Assembly (NCBI GenBank): GCA_005502445.1
Contig: SCPB01000007.1
Span: 20,538-84,537 of the forward strand
Direction of reading: 5' to 3'
Source of the DNA: Microbacteriaceae bacterium X2B
GTDB taxonomy: Bacteria; Actinomycetota; Actinomycetes; Actinomycetales; Microbacteriaceae
DNA length: 64,000 nt
Position 1 is the first letter of the stretch; every line of letters starts with the position of its first letter. Shown here piece by piece: positions 1 to 8,132 of the stretch. The notes under the pieces were generated by a model that had not been told where the DNA came from, did no database searches, and saw only the letters and a program-made list of their open reading frames with translations. A program made the position numbers and the translations under genes.

Positions 1-2
1 AG

Positions 3-233
3 TGCCGCGGCAACCCCTGGTCGCCCAGCCACGACCGCTTCCCCGTCGTCGGCGTGCCGACCGCGGTCTCGATCTACCCGGGCGAGATCTACAAGCCTCC
101 GATGACCTGGACGTCGAAGTACTTCAACCTCCAGCAGTACCGCGTGCACTCCACCGGCGGGCACTTCGCGCCGCTGGAGGAGCCGGAGATCTACGTGGAC
201 GACGTCCGCACGTTCTTCCGGGGTCTGCGCTGA
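3..233 (+). CDS. Epoxide hydrolase-like alpha/beta hydrolase, 3' end only
   Basis: This open frame enters from before the window and gives the last 76 residues of a protein. The C-terminus contains GGHFAPLEEPE, the typical setting of the catalytic histidine in epoxide hydrolases of the alpha/beta-hydrolase fold, followed by a last helix YVDDVRTFFRGLR. Epoxide hydrolases open epoxides to vicinal diols; the substrate cannot be told from this fragment. An overlapping frame starting at base 2 is arginine- and proline-rich and looks like a shadow. The gene ends about 75 bp before the promoter of the ABC operon and is probably a separate unit. Confidence 0.72.
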   Translation, partial: CRGNPWSPSHDRFPVVGVPTAVSIYPGEIYKPPMTWTSKYFNLQQYRVHSTGGHFAPLEEPEIYVDDVRTFFRGLR

Positions 234-308
234 CCCGGCGCGACCCCGTCGCCGTGATGACCATCCGATAACGAAAGAGTCACGAGCGAGGCATTCGCCC
301 GCTGCATC

Positions 309-337
309 TTGCAGGCGGAGGCCGCCCCGCTTACCAT
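309..337 (+). promoter_or_regulatory. Sigma70-type promoter of the first ABC importer operon
   Basis: TTGCAG (309-314) and TACCAT (332-337) are separated by exactly 17 bp, the optimal spacing for a housekeeping promoter. The predicted start point is near 344, inside the inverted repeats that begin at 334. The leader to the first start codon would be about 75 nt. The assignment rests on sequence match alone. Confidence 0.6.
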
Positions 338-358
338 TCAAGTGAATGGCAAGCCATT
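334..358. promoter_or_regulatory. Two overlapping inverted repeats at the -10/start point (operator candidate)
   Basis: CCATTCA-AG-TGAATGG (334-349) is a perfect 7-bp-arm inverted repeat that overlaps the -10 box. AATGGC-AA-GCCATT (345-358) is a second perfect repeat sharing bases with the first. The position at the start point suits a repressor site for a sugar-responsive regulator, for example the SorC protein encoded at 6817-7800 or an unlinked LacI-type protein. The identity of the regulator is inference. Confidence 0.5.
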
Positions 359-377
359 TAATGAATAAAAATGCATC

Positions 378-395
378 ACACTCGACGTCGAGTGT
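378..395. promoter_or_regulatory. Perfect 18-bp palindrome in the 5' leader
   Basis: ACACTCGACGTCGAGTGT is a perfect 18-bp palindrome lying 11 nt before the AAGGAG ribosome binding site (407-412) of the binding-protein gene. It could be a downstream operator for a dimeric regulator or a small mRNA hairpin; as DNA it has no spacer, which favours a protein site. Confidence 0.5.
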
Positions 396-418
396 CACAC
401 CACACCAAGGAGTCAAAG

Positions 419-1570
419 ATGTCTCTTACCCCCCAGCGCAGCCGGGCCGGCCGATTCGCCGCCCTCGCCGCGGTCGCATCGCTGGCCCTCGTGGGCTGCA
501 CCACGACCGCGGGCGAATCGACCGGCGAGGACGCCGGGCCGATCGCCAAGGAGGACATCGTCCTCGTGGCCTCGGTCATCAACACCACCAACCCGTACTT
601 CATCGCCAACATCGAGGGCGCCGAGGCGCTCGCCGAAGAGCTCGACCTGCCGCTCGAGATCGTCGACTCGGAGGGCTCGTCGCAGACCGAGATCTCGAAG
701 ATCCAGGCGATCCTCGCCCAGGGTAAGAAGGTCGTCATGTTCGTGAACACGGTCGCGAGCTCCGACACCCCGACGATCGTCGACGCCGTCAAGCGCGCCG
801 GCGGCTACGTCTCGATCTGGTGGAACAAGCCCGACGAGTTCGAGCCGTGGGACCAGGGCGACAACTTCGTCGCGTTCCAGAAGCACCCCGGCATCGAGTC
901 GGGCCGGTGCAACGCTCAGGCCATCGGCGACGCGCTCGGCGGCAAGGGCAACGTCGTGATGTTCCCCGGCGTCGCCGACAGCACCACGAGCCAGACCCGC
1001 GTCGTCGGCTTCAAGGCCGAGATGGAAGAGAACTACCCCGACATCAAGATCCTCGAAGAGCAGCCCTCGAACTGGGACCCGGTGCTCGCGAACCAGAACG
1101 CCCGCGACCTCATCGCGAAGTACGGCGACGAGATCGACGGCGTGTGGAGTGCTGACGACGGCATGCAGCTCGGCGCCCTCCAGGCGTTCGAAGACGCCGG
1201 CCTGCTCGAGCAGGTCAAGTTCGCCTCCGACGGTCTCTACCCCGACACCGTGAAGCTCATGCAAGAGGGCTACGGCGACGACGCGATCGTCGGCGAGACC
1301 TTCCACCGCGGCTACATGGCCTCGGCGATCGGCCTCTACACCGCCTACCTCGCGGCCACGGGAGAGATCGACCCGTCGGAGCTGCCGAAGGAGAAGCGCA
1401 CGAGCTTCTTCGACATCAAGTGCGTCACGCCCGACACTCTCGACGAGTACGCCCAGTACGACGAGCCCGGTGCCCCCGCGGCCTTCGTCAAGCAGCTCAT
1501 CGAGAACGGACCGTGGGACACCGAACCCGCCACCCTCGTCGGCGGCGGCGGACCCGAGGTGCTCGACTAG
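419..1570 (+). CDS. Sugar/polyol ABC transporter substrate-binding lipoprotein
   Basis: The product is a 383-residue periplasmic-binding-protein type 1 lipoprotein of the ribose/galactose family. It captures a small carbohydrate outside the membrane for the permeases encoded downstream. A signal peptide ends in LALVGC, a lipobox with the acylated cysteine near residue 22. The mature part begins with a typical strand and helix (VASVINTTNPYFIANIEGAE). The ATG at 419 is chosen because AAGGAG lies 6 nt upstream and the signal peptide starts there; an earlier in-frame start at 371 would put a hydrophilic tail before it. The gene is first in an operon of five and is followed by a strong hairpin. 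The ligand cannot be told from sequence; the operon also carries a dipeptidase gene. Confidence 0.88.
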   Translation: MSLTPQRSRAGRFAALAAVASLALVGCTTTAGESTGEDAGPIAKEDIVLVASVINTTNPYFIANIEGAEALAEELDLPLEIVDSEGSSQTEISKIQAILAQGKKVVMFVNTVASSDTPTIVDAVKRAGGYVSIWWNKPDEFEPWDQGDNFVAFQKHPGIESGRCNAQAIGDALGGKGNVVMFPGVADSTTSQTRVVGFKAEMEENYPDIKILEEQPSNWDPVLANQNARDLIAKYGDEIDGVWSADDGMQLGALQAFEDAGLLEQVKFASDGLYPDTVKLMQEGYGDDAIVGETFHRGYMASAIGLYTAYLAATGEIDPSELPKEKRTSFFDIKCVTPDTLDEYAQYDEPGAPAAFVKQLIENGPWDTEPATLVGGGGPEVLD

Positions 1571-1580
1571 CAGCGCACCT

Positions 1581-1621
1581 GTCGCTCCCGCCATCCTCAG
1601 GAGGAGGATGGCGGGAGCGAC
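1581..1621 (+). terminator. 18-bp perfect hairpin between binding-protein and permease genes
   Basis: The left arm (1581-1598) and right arm (1604-1621) are perfect complements with a 5-nt loop. No T-run follows, so full intrinsic termination is doubtful. The position directly after the binding-protein stop codon suits a partial terminator or a 3' stabiliser that leaves more binding-protein mRNA than permease mRNA. The next ribosome binding site (AGGAGAA, from 1652) lies 30 nt beyond. Confidence 0.65.
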
Positions 1622-1665
1622 ACCCCTCACCATCGACACCGTCGTCCCTCGTCAGGAGAACCACC

Positions 1666-2715
1666 ATGGCTCAGAGGAATCAGACCCTCGATCGGCCGGT
1701 CGGCATCGACACGACCGCGATCAGGGTGCGTGAGCACAGCATCGAGCGCAGGGCTCGCTTCCGCTCCGCATCCGAACCACTCGGGCTGCTCATCGCCCTC
1801 GTGATCCTCCTCATCGTCTTCTCGTTGCTGAACGACCGGTTCCTGACCGTCGGCAACGCGCAGAACATCCTCACTCAGGCGTCCATCCCCCTCATCGTCG
1901 CGGTCGGCGCCACCCTTGTGATCCTGCTCGGGTCGATCGACCTCTCGGTCGAGGGCGTCATGGGCGCGGCGGGGATGACCTGGATCCTCCTGACCGCGAA
2001 CTCGCGCGGCGGCGAGGGCATCGGGCTCTGGGCCTGGGTGATCGCGCTCGGCGTCGCCCTCGTGCTCGGCCTCGTGAACGGTCTCATCTTCACGGCGCTC
2101 AAGGTCCCCTCCTTCATCGTCACTCTCGGCATGTGGTACGTCGGCCTGGGCTTCGCGACGATCCTGTACGGTCGCGATCTCTTCCCGCGCCTGACCGACC
2201 CCGCTCTCACCGGCTGGACCTCGAAGCTCACGCTCGGGCTGCCGAACGCCTTCTGGGTCGCGCTGCTCGTGATCGCTCTCGGCATCGCCGTGGTGCGCTA
2301 CACCCGCGTCGGCCGGGTAGCCCTAGCGGTCGGCAACAGCGAGACCATCGCCCGCTCGGCCGGTCTCCCGGCATTCCGGGTCAAGGTCGCCGTCTTCGCG
2401 ATCGCGGCCGTCCTCAGCGGGCTCGGCGGCATCCTCGCCACGATTCAGCTCGACATCGGCTCGCCGAACGTGGGCTCGGGACTGCTGTTCGTCGTCATCC
2501 CCGCCGTCGTCATCGGCGGCACGAATCTCGGCGGCGGCAAGGGAGGCATCCTGCGCACCGTGCTCGGCGTCTTCCTCCTGACCGTGCTCAACAACGGCCT
2601 TATCCTCTCGGGCGTCGACACGAGCTGGCAGTCGGCCGTCTCAGGCGCGATCCTCGTCACGGCGATCGTCTTCGCCGCATGGTCGCAGCGCGACCGCCTG
2701 GGGGTGGCGAAGTGA
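1666..2715 (+). CDS. Ribose-type ABC transporter permease (first of two)
   Basis: This 349-residue polytopic membrane protein belongs to the RbsC/BPD_transp_2 family. It has a hydrophilic N-terminus of about 45 residues, then about nine hydrophobic segments. Family marks include GSIDLSVEGVMG after the third segment and VVIGGTNLGGGKG near the C-terminus, the region that contacts the ATPase. The start at 1666 has CAGGAGAA upstream. The operon encodes two different permeases, so the channel is probably a heterodimer, unlike the second importer of this window, which has one permease gene. Confidence 0.88.
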   Translation: MAQRNQTLDRPVGIDTTAIRVREHSIERRARFRSASEPLGLLIALVILLIVFSLLNDRFLTVGNAQNILTQASIPLIVAVGATLVILLGSIDLSVEGVMGAAGMTWILLTANSRGGEGIGLWAWVIALGVALVLGLVNGLIFTALKVPSFIVTLGMWYVGLGFATILYGRDLFPRLTDPALTGWTSKLTLGLPNAFWVALLVIALGIAVVRYTRVGRVALAVGNSETIARSAGLPAFRVKVAVFAIAAVLSGLGGILATIQLDIGSPNVGSGLLFVVIPAVVIGGTNLGGGKGGILRTVLGVFLLTVLNNGLILSGVDTSWQSAVSGAILVTAIVFAAWSQRDRLGVAK

Positions 2716-2759
2716 CCGCCGGCGCCTCCATCGACACCACCGAGAACGAGGTGACCGCC

Positions 2760-4286
2760 ATGACCGATCAGACTCCCGTGCTCCGCCTCGCTTCGATCTC
2801 GAAGACGTTCGGCACGAACAAGGCCGTCGACTCCGTGTCGTTCGAGATCCGCCCCGGCGAGGTCATCGGCCTCATCGGGGAGAACGGCGCGGGCAAGTCG
2901 ACCCTGCTCAAGATGCTCTCGGGCAACTACCGGCCCGACCAGGGCGTCATCGAGGTCAACGGCAAGCCTCAGCAGTTCCGGGGCCCCGCCGACGCGCTCC
3001 GCGCCGGCATCGGGGTCGTGCACCAGGAGCAGTCGCTCTTCACCAACCTGACCGTCGCCGAGAACATCGAGGTCAACACGCCCGCGGGTCGCGGAGGCGT
3101 CAGCCGGCTCGGCCTCTACAACTGGCGCCGCCTGAACGCCGACGCGGCACGCGCGCTCGACCTCATCGGCTCGCACTTGAACCCGAACACCCACGTGAGC
3201 GATCTGTCGTTCATCGACCGTCAGATGGTCGAGATCGCGCGAGCGATCCGCGTGAGCGCCTCGAGCCACACCCCGCCCCTCGTGATCCTCGATGAGCCGA
3301 CTTCCATCCTCGAGCGCACCGAGACCGCGATTCTGGAGCGCGAGATCAGCAAGCTGCGCGACATCGGCTCGGTGATCTTCGTCTCGCACCGCCTCGACGA
3401 GGTGCTGCGCATCTGCGATCGAGTGCTCGTCATGAGCAACGGCCGGCTCATCGCCGACCGGCCGTCACGAGAGACGAACGAGGCTGAGCTGTTCCGACTC
3501 ATGGTGGGTCGCGAGACCCATGCCGCCGTGCGCAACCGCACGAGCGTGCAGCCCGGCACCGTTCCCGTGATCGCGGTGAAGAATCTCAGTCGTCAGGGCG
3601 AGTTCAGCGACGTCACGTTCGACGCCTTCCCCGGGCGCGTCGTCGCTGTGCTCGGCACGAGCGGATCGGGTCGCGAGTCGCTCGTGCGCACGATCTTCGG
3701 CGCCGAGGCCCCCAGCGCGGGCATCGTGACCATCGCCGGCGACGAGTCGCACCGCCCGTCGATCGGCCACTCGGTGAAGAAGGGCATCGGCTACCTGCCT
3801 GCCGAGCGCAAGACCGAGGGCATGTTCGGCGAGATGCCCGCCGATGAGAACCTCACGCTCACGCACCCGGCGGGCGCGGCTGTCGGCCCGTTCGAGCTGC
3901 CCCGCCGACGTCGCGCCATCGCGACCGAGTGGTTCGAGCGACTCGACATCCGCCCGCGCACGCCTGAGCGCATGCTCGGCGACTTCTCGGGCGGCAACCA
4001 GCAGAAGGTCGTCCTCGCGAAGTGGCTGAACTCGCCCGAGTTGAGCGCTCTGCTGCTCGACCACCCGCTGCGAGGACTCGACCCGGGGGCAGCCGAGACG
4101 GTGAACGAGCAGGTGAGAGCGATCTGCGACGCCGGAACCGCGGTCGTGCTCATTCCCGACACGATCGAGGAGGCGCTCGAGATCGCCGACGACATCGTCG
4201 TGATGCGCGACGGCCGCATCTCGGGCACGTACGACCTCGGTCACGACGACCCCACCACTCTCGACCTGCTCGAAAGGATGCTGTGA
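2760..4286 (+). CDS. Ribose-type ABC transporter ATPase with two nucleotide-binding domains
   Basis: The 508-residue product has two ABC domains in tandem, like RbsA/XylG/MglA, and energises the two neighbouring permeases. Domain 1 has Walker A GENGAGKST (residues 40-48), a degenerate signature LSFIDRQ and Walker B LVILDEPTS. Domain 2 has the family-typical altered Walker A GTSGSGRES, a good signature FSGGNQQK, but LLLDHPLRGLDPG where LDEP is expected (near residue 430), so the catalytic glutamate is histidine. The ATG at 2760 is preceded by GAGGTG; a GTG at 2712 overlaps the permease stop codon and would add 16 residues. The 3' end overlaps the next gene by ATGA, implying translational coupling. 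Confidence 0.88.
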   Translation: MTDQTPVLRLASISKTFGTNKAVDSVSFEIRPGEVIGLIGENGAGKSTLLKMLSGNYRPDQGVIEVNGKPQQFRGPADALRAGIGVVHQEQSLFTNLTVAENIEVNTPAGRGGVSRLGLYNWRRLNADAARALDLIGSHLNPNTHVSDLSFIDRQMVEIARAIRVSASSHTPPLVILDEPTSILERTETAILEREISKLRDIGSVIFVSHRLDEVLRICDRVLVMSNGRLIADRPSRETNEAELFRLMVGRETHAAVRNRTSVQPGTVPVIAVKNLSRQGEFSDVTFDAFPGRVVAVLGTSGSGRESLVRTIFGAEAPSAGIVTIAGDESHRPSIGHSVKKGIGYLPAERKTEGMFGEMPADENLTLTHPAGAAVGPFELPRRRRAIATEWFERLDIRPRTPERMLGDFSGGNQQKVVLAKWLNSPELSALLLDHPLRGLDPGAAETVNEQVRAICDAGTAVVLIPDTIEEALEIADDIVVMRDGRISGTYDLGHDDPTTLDLLERML

Positions 4287-5293
4287 TGAGCGCCACGGTC
4301 ACCGAGGCCTCGCCCGAGACGGGCGCTGCGCCTCGCGCACGGAGGGCGGTGATCGGCCGCCACGCATGGCAGGCCATCGGCCCCATCGTCATCTTCATCG
4401 CGATGCTCGTCGTCGTGGCGATCCTGACCCCTGCCTTCATCGGCGGGGGAGGGCTCGCGATCATCGCGGCCTCGTCTGCCCCGATCCTCCTGCTCGCGCT
4501 CGGCCAGTCGATGGTGCTCAACGTCGGTTCGATCGACCTGTCGAACGCAGCGATCGCCCTCCTCGGGGCGATCCTTCTCGCTCTCGCCCTCGGGCCGCTC
4601 GCGGCCGGCGCACCGATCGTGATCCTGCTTGTCACGACGCTTTTCGGCGCGGTCAACGGACTCCTGGTGGCCTACTTCCAGGTGCCGTCCTTCGCCCTCA
4701 CACTCGGCACGCTCGGTATCTTCCAGGCCGCCTCGCTGGTCACGAGCGGTCGTACGACCGTGTACGTCTCGAACAACGGCCAGATCGTCTCGACGCTCTA
4801 TCAGTCGGGCATTGCGAACGTGCCGATCACCTTCTGGATCGCGGTCGTCTTCGCGGTGCTGCTCTGGATACTGATGCGCTACACGCGCATCGGACGAGGC
4901 CTTACCGCGATCGGCAAGAACGAGTCGGCCGCGATCTTCTCGGCGGTGCGCACGCGCGCCCTCAAGGTGCTCGCCTTCGCCCTCTCAGGCTTCGCCGCGG
5001 GCATCGCGGGCATCGTGATCATCGCGCAAGCGGGTTCGGCGTCGCCGACCGGGCTCGGCAGCGACCTGCTGCTCCCGGCGATCGCGGCGGCGCTCATCGG
5101 CGGCACGTCGATCTCGGGCGGTGTGGTGAACCCGCTCACCGTGATCTTCGGGGCGCTCACCGTCGCGCTCGTGCCCATCGCCTCGTCTGCGATCGGAATC
5201 CCCACGCAGGCGCAGAGTCTCGTCTACGGCGTCGTCATCATCGCGATCGTCGCGCTCACGATGTCGCGCAACAAGTCCAGCATCGTCAAGTAA
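4286..5293 (+). CDS. Ribose-type ABC transporter permease (second of two)
   Basis: The product is a 335-residue RbsC-type permease with a charged N-terminus of about 30 residues and about nine membrane segments. The conserved GSIDLSNAAIALLG and ALIGGTSISGGVV motifs match those of the first permease. The ATG overlaps the TGA of the ATPase gene (ATGA). It is probably the partner of the permease encoded at 1666-2715. The dipeptidase gene follows after 19 bp, in the same transcription unit. Confidence 0.88.
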   Translation: MSATVTEASPETGAAPRARRAVIGRHAWQAIGPIVIFIAMLVVVAILTPAFIGGGGLAIIAASSAPILLLALGQSMVLNVGSIDLSNAAIALLGAILLALALGPLAAGAPIVILLVTTLFGAVNGLLVAYFQVPSFALTLGTLGIFQAASLVTSGRTTVYVSNNGQIVSTLYQSGIANVPITFWIAVVFAVLLWILMRYTRIGRGLTAIGKNESAAIFSAVRTRALKVLAFALSGFAAGIAGIVIIAQAGSASPTGLGSDLLLPAIAAALIGGTSISGGVVNPLTVIFGALTVALVPIASSAIGIPTQAQSLVYGVVIIAIVALTMSRNKSSIVK

Positions 5294-5312
5294 TCACCGA
5301 GAGGAATCCTCT

Positions 5313-6806
5313 ATGACCACGACGCAACTCATGGAAGCGACGAACACCGGCGTTCTCGGCCACCTCGAGCCGCGCGAAGTGTTGCAGTACTTCGAAGTGC
5401 TGACGAGCATCCCGCGCGGCTCGGGCAATGAAGAGCGCGTGGCGAATTGGGTTCTGCGCTTCGCCGAGGCCCACGGACTCGAGGCCGTCAAGGACGACGC
5501 CCACTGCGTGCTCGTGCGCAAGCCCGGCCAGGGCGGCCTCGAGAACGCCGAGCCGCTGATCCTGCACGGCCACCTCGACATGGTCTGCGAGAAGGCCGAG
5601 GGAGTCGACTTCGACTTCGCCACCGAGTCGCTGCGCCTCGTGGTCGACGACGAGTTCATCTCGGCCGACGGCACGTCGCTCGGGGCCGACAACGGCATCG
5701 GGGTCTCGTACATCCTCGCCCTGCTCGCCTCGACCGACCTCGCCCACCCGCCCCTCGAGGCCGTGCTCACGGCGATGGAGGAGAAGGGCAAGGTCGGCGC
5801 AGGGCAGTTCGACGTCAGCAAGCTCTCGGGCAAGCGGATGATCGACTTCAACTGGATCACCGACGAAGAGATCCTTGCCGGCTGCAGCGGCGACGTGACT
5901 TTCACGGTCGACGTTCCCGGCGAGTTCGAGCCGGCGCCCGCGCACCTCGACGCCGTGCGCTCGCTCGATGTGCGCGGACTCAACGGCGGTCACTGCGAGT
6001 TCGACATCCAGCTCGAGCGGGCGAACGCGCTGCAGGTGCTCGCGCGCGCCGTGCGACGGCTGGCCGTCGCGCACGACGTGCGCATCGCCCAGCCCTACGG
6101 CGGCGCGCAGAACAACGCGATCCCCGCCGACGCGACTGCGGTGATCCTGTTCGCCTCCACCGACGCCGCCGCCATCGAGGCCGCGATCACCGAGCTGGAC
6201 GTCGAACTGAAGAAGGAGTACGAGCTCGCCGATCCGACGATCCGCGTCGAGCTCTCGAGCGCCAAGCGACCCGAGACGGTGTTCTCGACCGCCGCGGCCG
6301 CACGACTGATGTCGCTGCTGAGGCTGATTCCGCACGGCGTCGTGAGCTGGAATCTGCACGTGCCCGGTCGCGTCGAGACCTCGAACAACATCGGCACCGT
6401 GCGCCCGACCGAGAACGGCGCCCGCATCATGTCGACCATCACCTCGGCCCTCACATCGCGCAAGCACGAGCTGTACGACCGCGTGCTCGCGGCCGTCGAC
6501 CTCGCCGGCGGCGGCACGACCGCGGCGCTCTACGGCCTCGACGCCCCCGAGTTCCCGTACCGGCCCGACTCAGAACTGCTTGCGACCGCCTCGCAGGCCT
6601 ACCGCGAGGTGCTCGGAACAGAGCCGAACGTCGAGGTCTCGCAGTGCTCGCTCGAACTGGGCATGTTCAGCCGCCGAGTGCCCGTGGCCGACATCATCTC
6701 GATCGGCACCGAGCTGCACGCGCTGCACTCGCCCGCCGAGAAGGTCAACCACCGCTCGGTCGAGCGCGTGTGGCCGCTCATCAAGCAGGTCGTGTCGCGC
6801 CTCTAG
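5313..6806 (+). CDS. pepD: PepD-like aminoacyl-histidine dipeptidase (M20 family)
   Basis: The 497-residue product matches the PepD (beta-Ala-His dipeptidase) branch of the M20 metallopeptidases, cytosolic enzymes that cleave dipeptides with two zinc ions. Metal-site motifs are LILHGHLDMVCEK (His and Asp ligands near residues 88-96), GADNGIG (bridging Asp), and EEKGKVGA, where the usual DEETGMTGA is altered although the EE pair is kept. A C-terminal metal histidine is in ELHALHSPAEKV. The start at 5313 has GAGAGGA upstream. The gene is the last of a sugar-importer operon, which is unusual: the imported compound may carry an aminoacyl or peptide group, or the enzyme may hydrolyse another amide. 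Length agrees with PepD. Confidence 0.82.
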   Translation: MTTTQLMEATNTGVLGHLEPREVLQYFEVLTSIPRGSGNEERVANWVLRFAEAHGLEAVKDDAHCVLVRKPGQGGLENAEPLILHGHLDMVCEKAEGVDFDFATESLRLVVDDEFISADGTSLGADNGIGVSYILALLASTDLAHPPLEAVLTAMEEKGKVGAGQFDVSKLSGKRMIDFNWITDEEILAGCSGDVTFTVDVPGEFEPAPAHLDAVRSLDVRGLNGGHCEFDIQLERANALQVLARAVRRLAVAHDVRIAQPYGGAQNNAIPADATAVILFASTDAAAIEAAITELDVELKKEYELADPTIRVELSSAKRPETVFSTAAAARLMSLLRLIPHGVVSWNLHVPGRVETSNNIGTVRPTENGARIMSTITSALTSRKHELYDRVLAAVDLAGGGTTAALYGLDAPEFPYRPDSELLATASQAYREVLGTEPNVEVSQCSLELGMFSRRVPVADIISIGTELHALHSPAEKVNHRSVERVWPLIKQVVSRL

Positions 6807-6816
6807 GCGAACCCGC

Positions 6817-7800
6817 TCAGGCGGGGGCTGGACCGTTCGCGAGGAGGAACTCGGCGGACTCCTCATCCGTGATGAGCACGGTGATCCAGCCCCCGCGGAC
6901 GGCGGCGAGCAGAGCGCGGTGCTTGCTCTCGCCGCCGGAGACGGCGATGCGCTGATCGGCGCGTTGCAACTGCTCGAGCGTCACCCCGACGACGTGGGGG
7001 TCGAGGTCGCAGTCGATCGGCTGACCGTTCTCATCCATGAAGCGGAGGTTGATCTCTCCGACCGCGCCCAGGGATCGCGCTCGGGCGAACTCCTCGTCCG
7101 AGAAGAAGTTGTCGCCTGCGACGAGGGGCGCGACGACGGTGGCGTTGCCGATACCGACGAGCGCGATGTCGAGCTCATCGAGCACGTTCAGCGCCTGACG
7201 TGCAAAGGGGTCGTTGGCGAGGATGGCGTCGCGCACCTCGACGGATGGCGTCACGCCGGGAACGCGCAGGAAGATCGGGTCGGCGCTCGTGAGCCGGGCG
7301 AGTCGCTCCGTCGCCGTCGTCGCTTCGTGCTGGGTCGTGGGCTGGCCGACGCCGCCGAGCATCTCGACGACGCGCTTCGCCTTGCCGTGCGAGAAGCGCG
7401 GCAGGTTGTCGACGAAGCGCCTCATCGAGCGGCTCCACGACGTGAAGCCGATGGTCCTGCCGTCGATGGGGTAGGAGCGGAAGACGCTCGCGAGGGCGCG
7501 ACCGAGCGTCTCGGTGCGCTGCGACTCGGACTCGCCGGATGCGTCGACGACGTGCACCTCGCGAAGACCGAACATCGTCTCGACGCGGTCCTCGAGGTCG
7601 GCGTTGAGCCCCGGTGGCGTGACGACGACCGTGCGGACGATTCCCGCGTCCTCGGCCGCCGAGAGAAGACGGGAGACGCGGGCCTGCGAGACGCCGAGCG
7701 TGCGGGCGATCTCCGTCTGGACGAGGCCCCTCGTGTGATAGAGGTGCGACACCTTCGTCATCATCCGGAGTTGGTCGAGGTCCCGGTTGTCCACGGGCAT
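6817..7800 (-). CDS. SorC/DeoR-family sugar-responsive transcriptional regulator
   Basis: The 327-residue protein has an N-terminal helix-turn-helix (residues about 8-50, with GLVQTEIARTLGVSQARVSR) and a C-terminal SorC sugar-binding domain with the GGVGQP and GIGNA motifs that bind phosphorylated sugars. Such proteins act as tetrameric repressors or activators released by a sugar phosphate. The ATG at 7800 is preceded by a GGAGG-rich sequence; an upstream in-frame ATG at 7938 would add a low-complexity acidic tail. It lies divergent from the dehydrogenase operon and converges with pepD. It is the likely regulator of the flanking operons; this is inference. Confidence 0.85.
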   Translation of the reverse strand: MPVDNRDLDQLRMMTKVSHLYHTRGLVQTEIARTLGVSQARVSRLLSAAEDAGIVRTVVVTPPGLNADLEDRVETMFGLREVHVVDASGESESQRTETLGRALASVFRSYPIDGRTIGFTSWSRSMRRFVDNLPRFSHGKAKRVVEMLGGVGQPTTQHEATTATERLARLTSADPIFLRVPGVTPSVEVRDAILANDPFARQALNVLDELDIALVGIGNATVVAPLVAGDNFFSDEEFARARSLGAVGEINLRFMDENGQPIDCDLDPHVVGVTLEQLQRADQRIAVSGGESKHRALLAAVRGGWITVLITDEESAEFLLANGPAPA

Positions 7801-8078
7801 CGCGGCCTCCTCCTCTTCGTCGTCGATTCCTGCGGGAACGGGGTCTGGCTGGATCCCGCCGACAGGGGCCCGTCCAGGATGGCATCGATCCCCGCTCACT
7901 ATACGAAATCCCCAGTCTTCTCGTGACTGAAAATTCATTGTTCTTCGACCGCGGCCGCCGGGCGGGCCGGTCTCAATGACGAGACGGCCCGGCGCACGGC
8001 ACTGCGTTCGATCCGGGACCCCCTTCGGCGCTGCGGCCGGGCGTTTCAGGAGGGGCGCGCCCTGGGCGCGTATTCGCC

Positions 8079-8107
8079 TTGACAGACCGCCGCGGGTTCC
8101 CTACTGT
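8079..8107 (+). promoter_or_regulatory. Sigma70-type promoter of the dehydrogenase-kinase-E1/E2 operon
   Basis: TTGACA (8079-8084, a perfect consensus -35) and TACTGT (8102-8107) are separated by 17 bp. The predicted start point near 8114 lies just before the inverted repeat at 8117-8132. The leader to the ATG at 8196 is about 80 nt and holds CAGGAG (8179-8184) as ribosome binding site. Confidence 0.75.
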
Positions 8108-8116
8108 CGATACCAT

Positions 8117-8132
8117 GCGAATGAGAATTCGC
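8117..8132. promoter_or_regulatory. Operator candidate GCGAAT-N4-ATTCGC
   Basis: GCGAATGAGAATTCGC is an inverted repeat with perfect 6-bp arms and a GAGA spacer. It lies at about +4 to +19 from the predicted start point, the classical position of a repressor operator. The divergent SorC regulator is the obvious candidate ligand. A looser TGAA-N6-TTCA repeat lies about 20 bp further downstream. Confidence 0.55.

Noticed and set aside
2..271. Frame starting with GTG at base 2
   Set aside because: Arg/Pro-rich shadow; the frame starting at base 3 gives a clear epoxide hydrolase C-terminus.
5313..6806. Assignment of the dipeptidase as an inactive peptidase
   Set aside because: The motif after EE is changed, but both glutamates and the His/Asp metal ligands are present.
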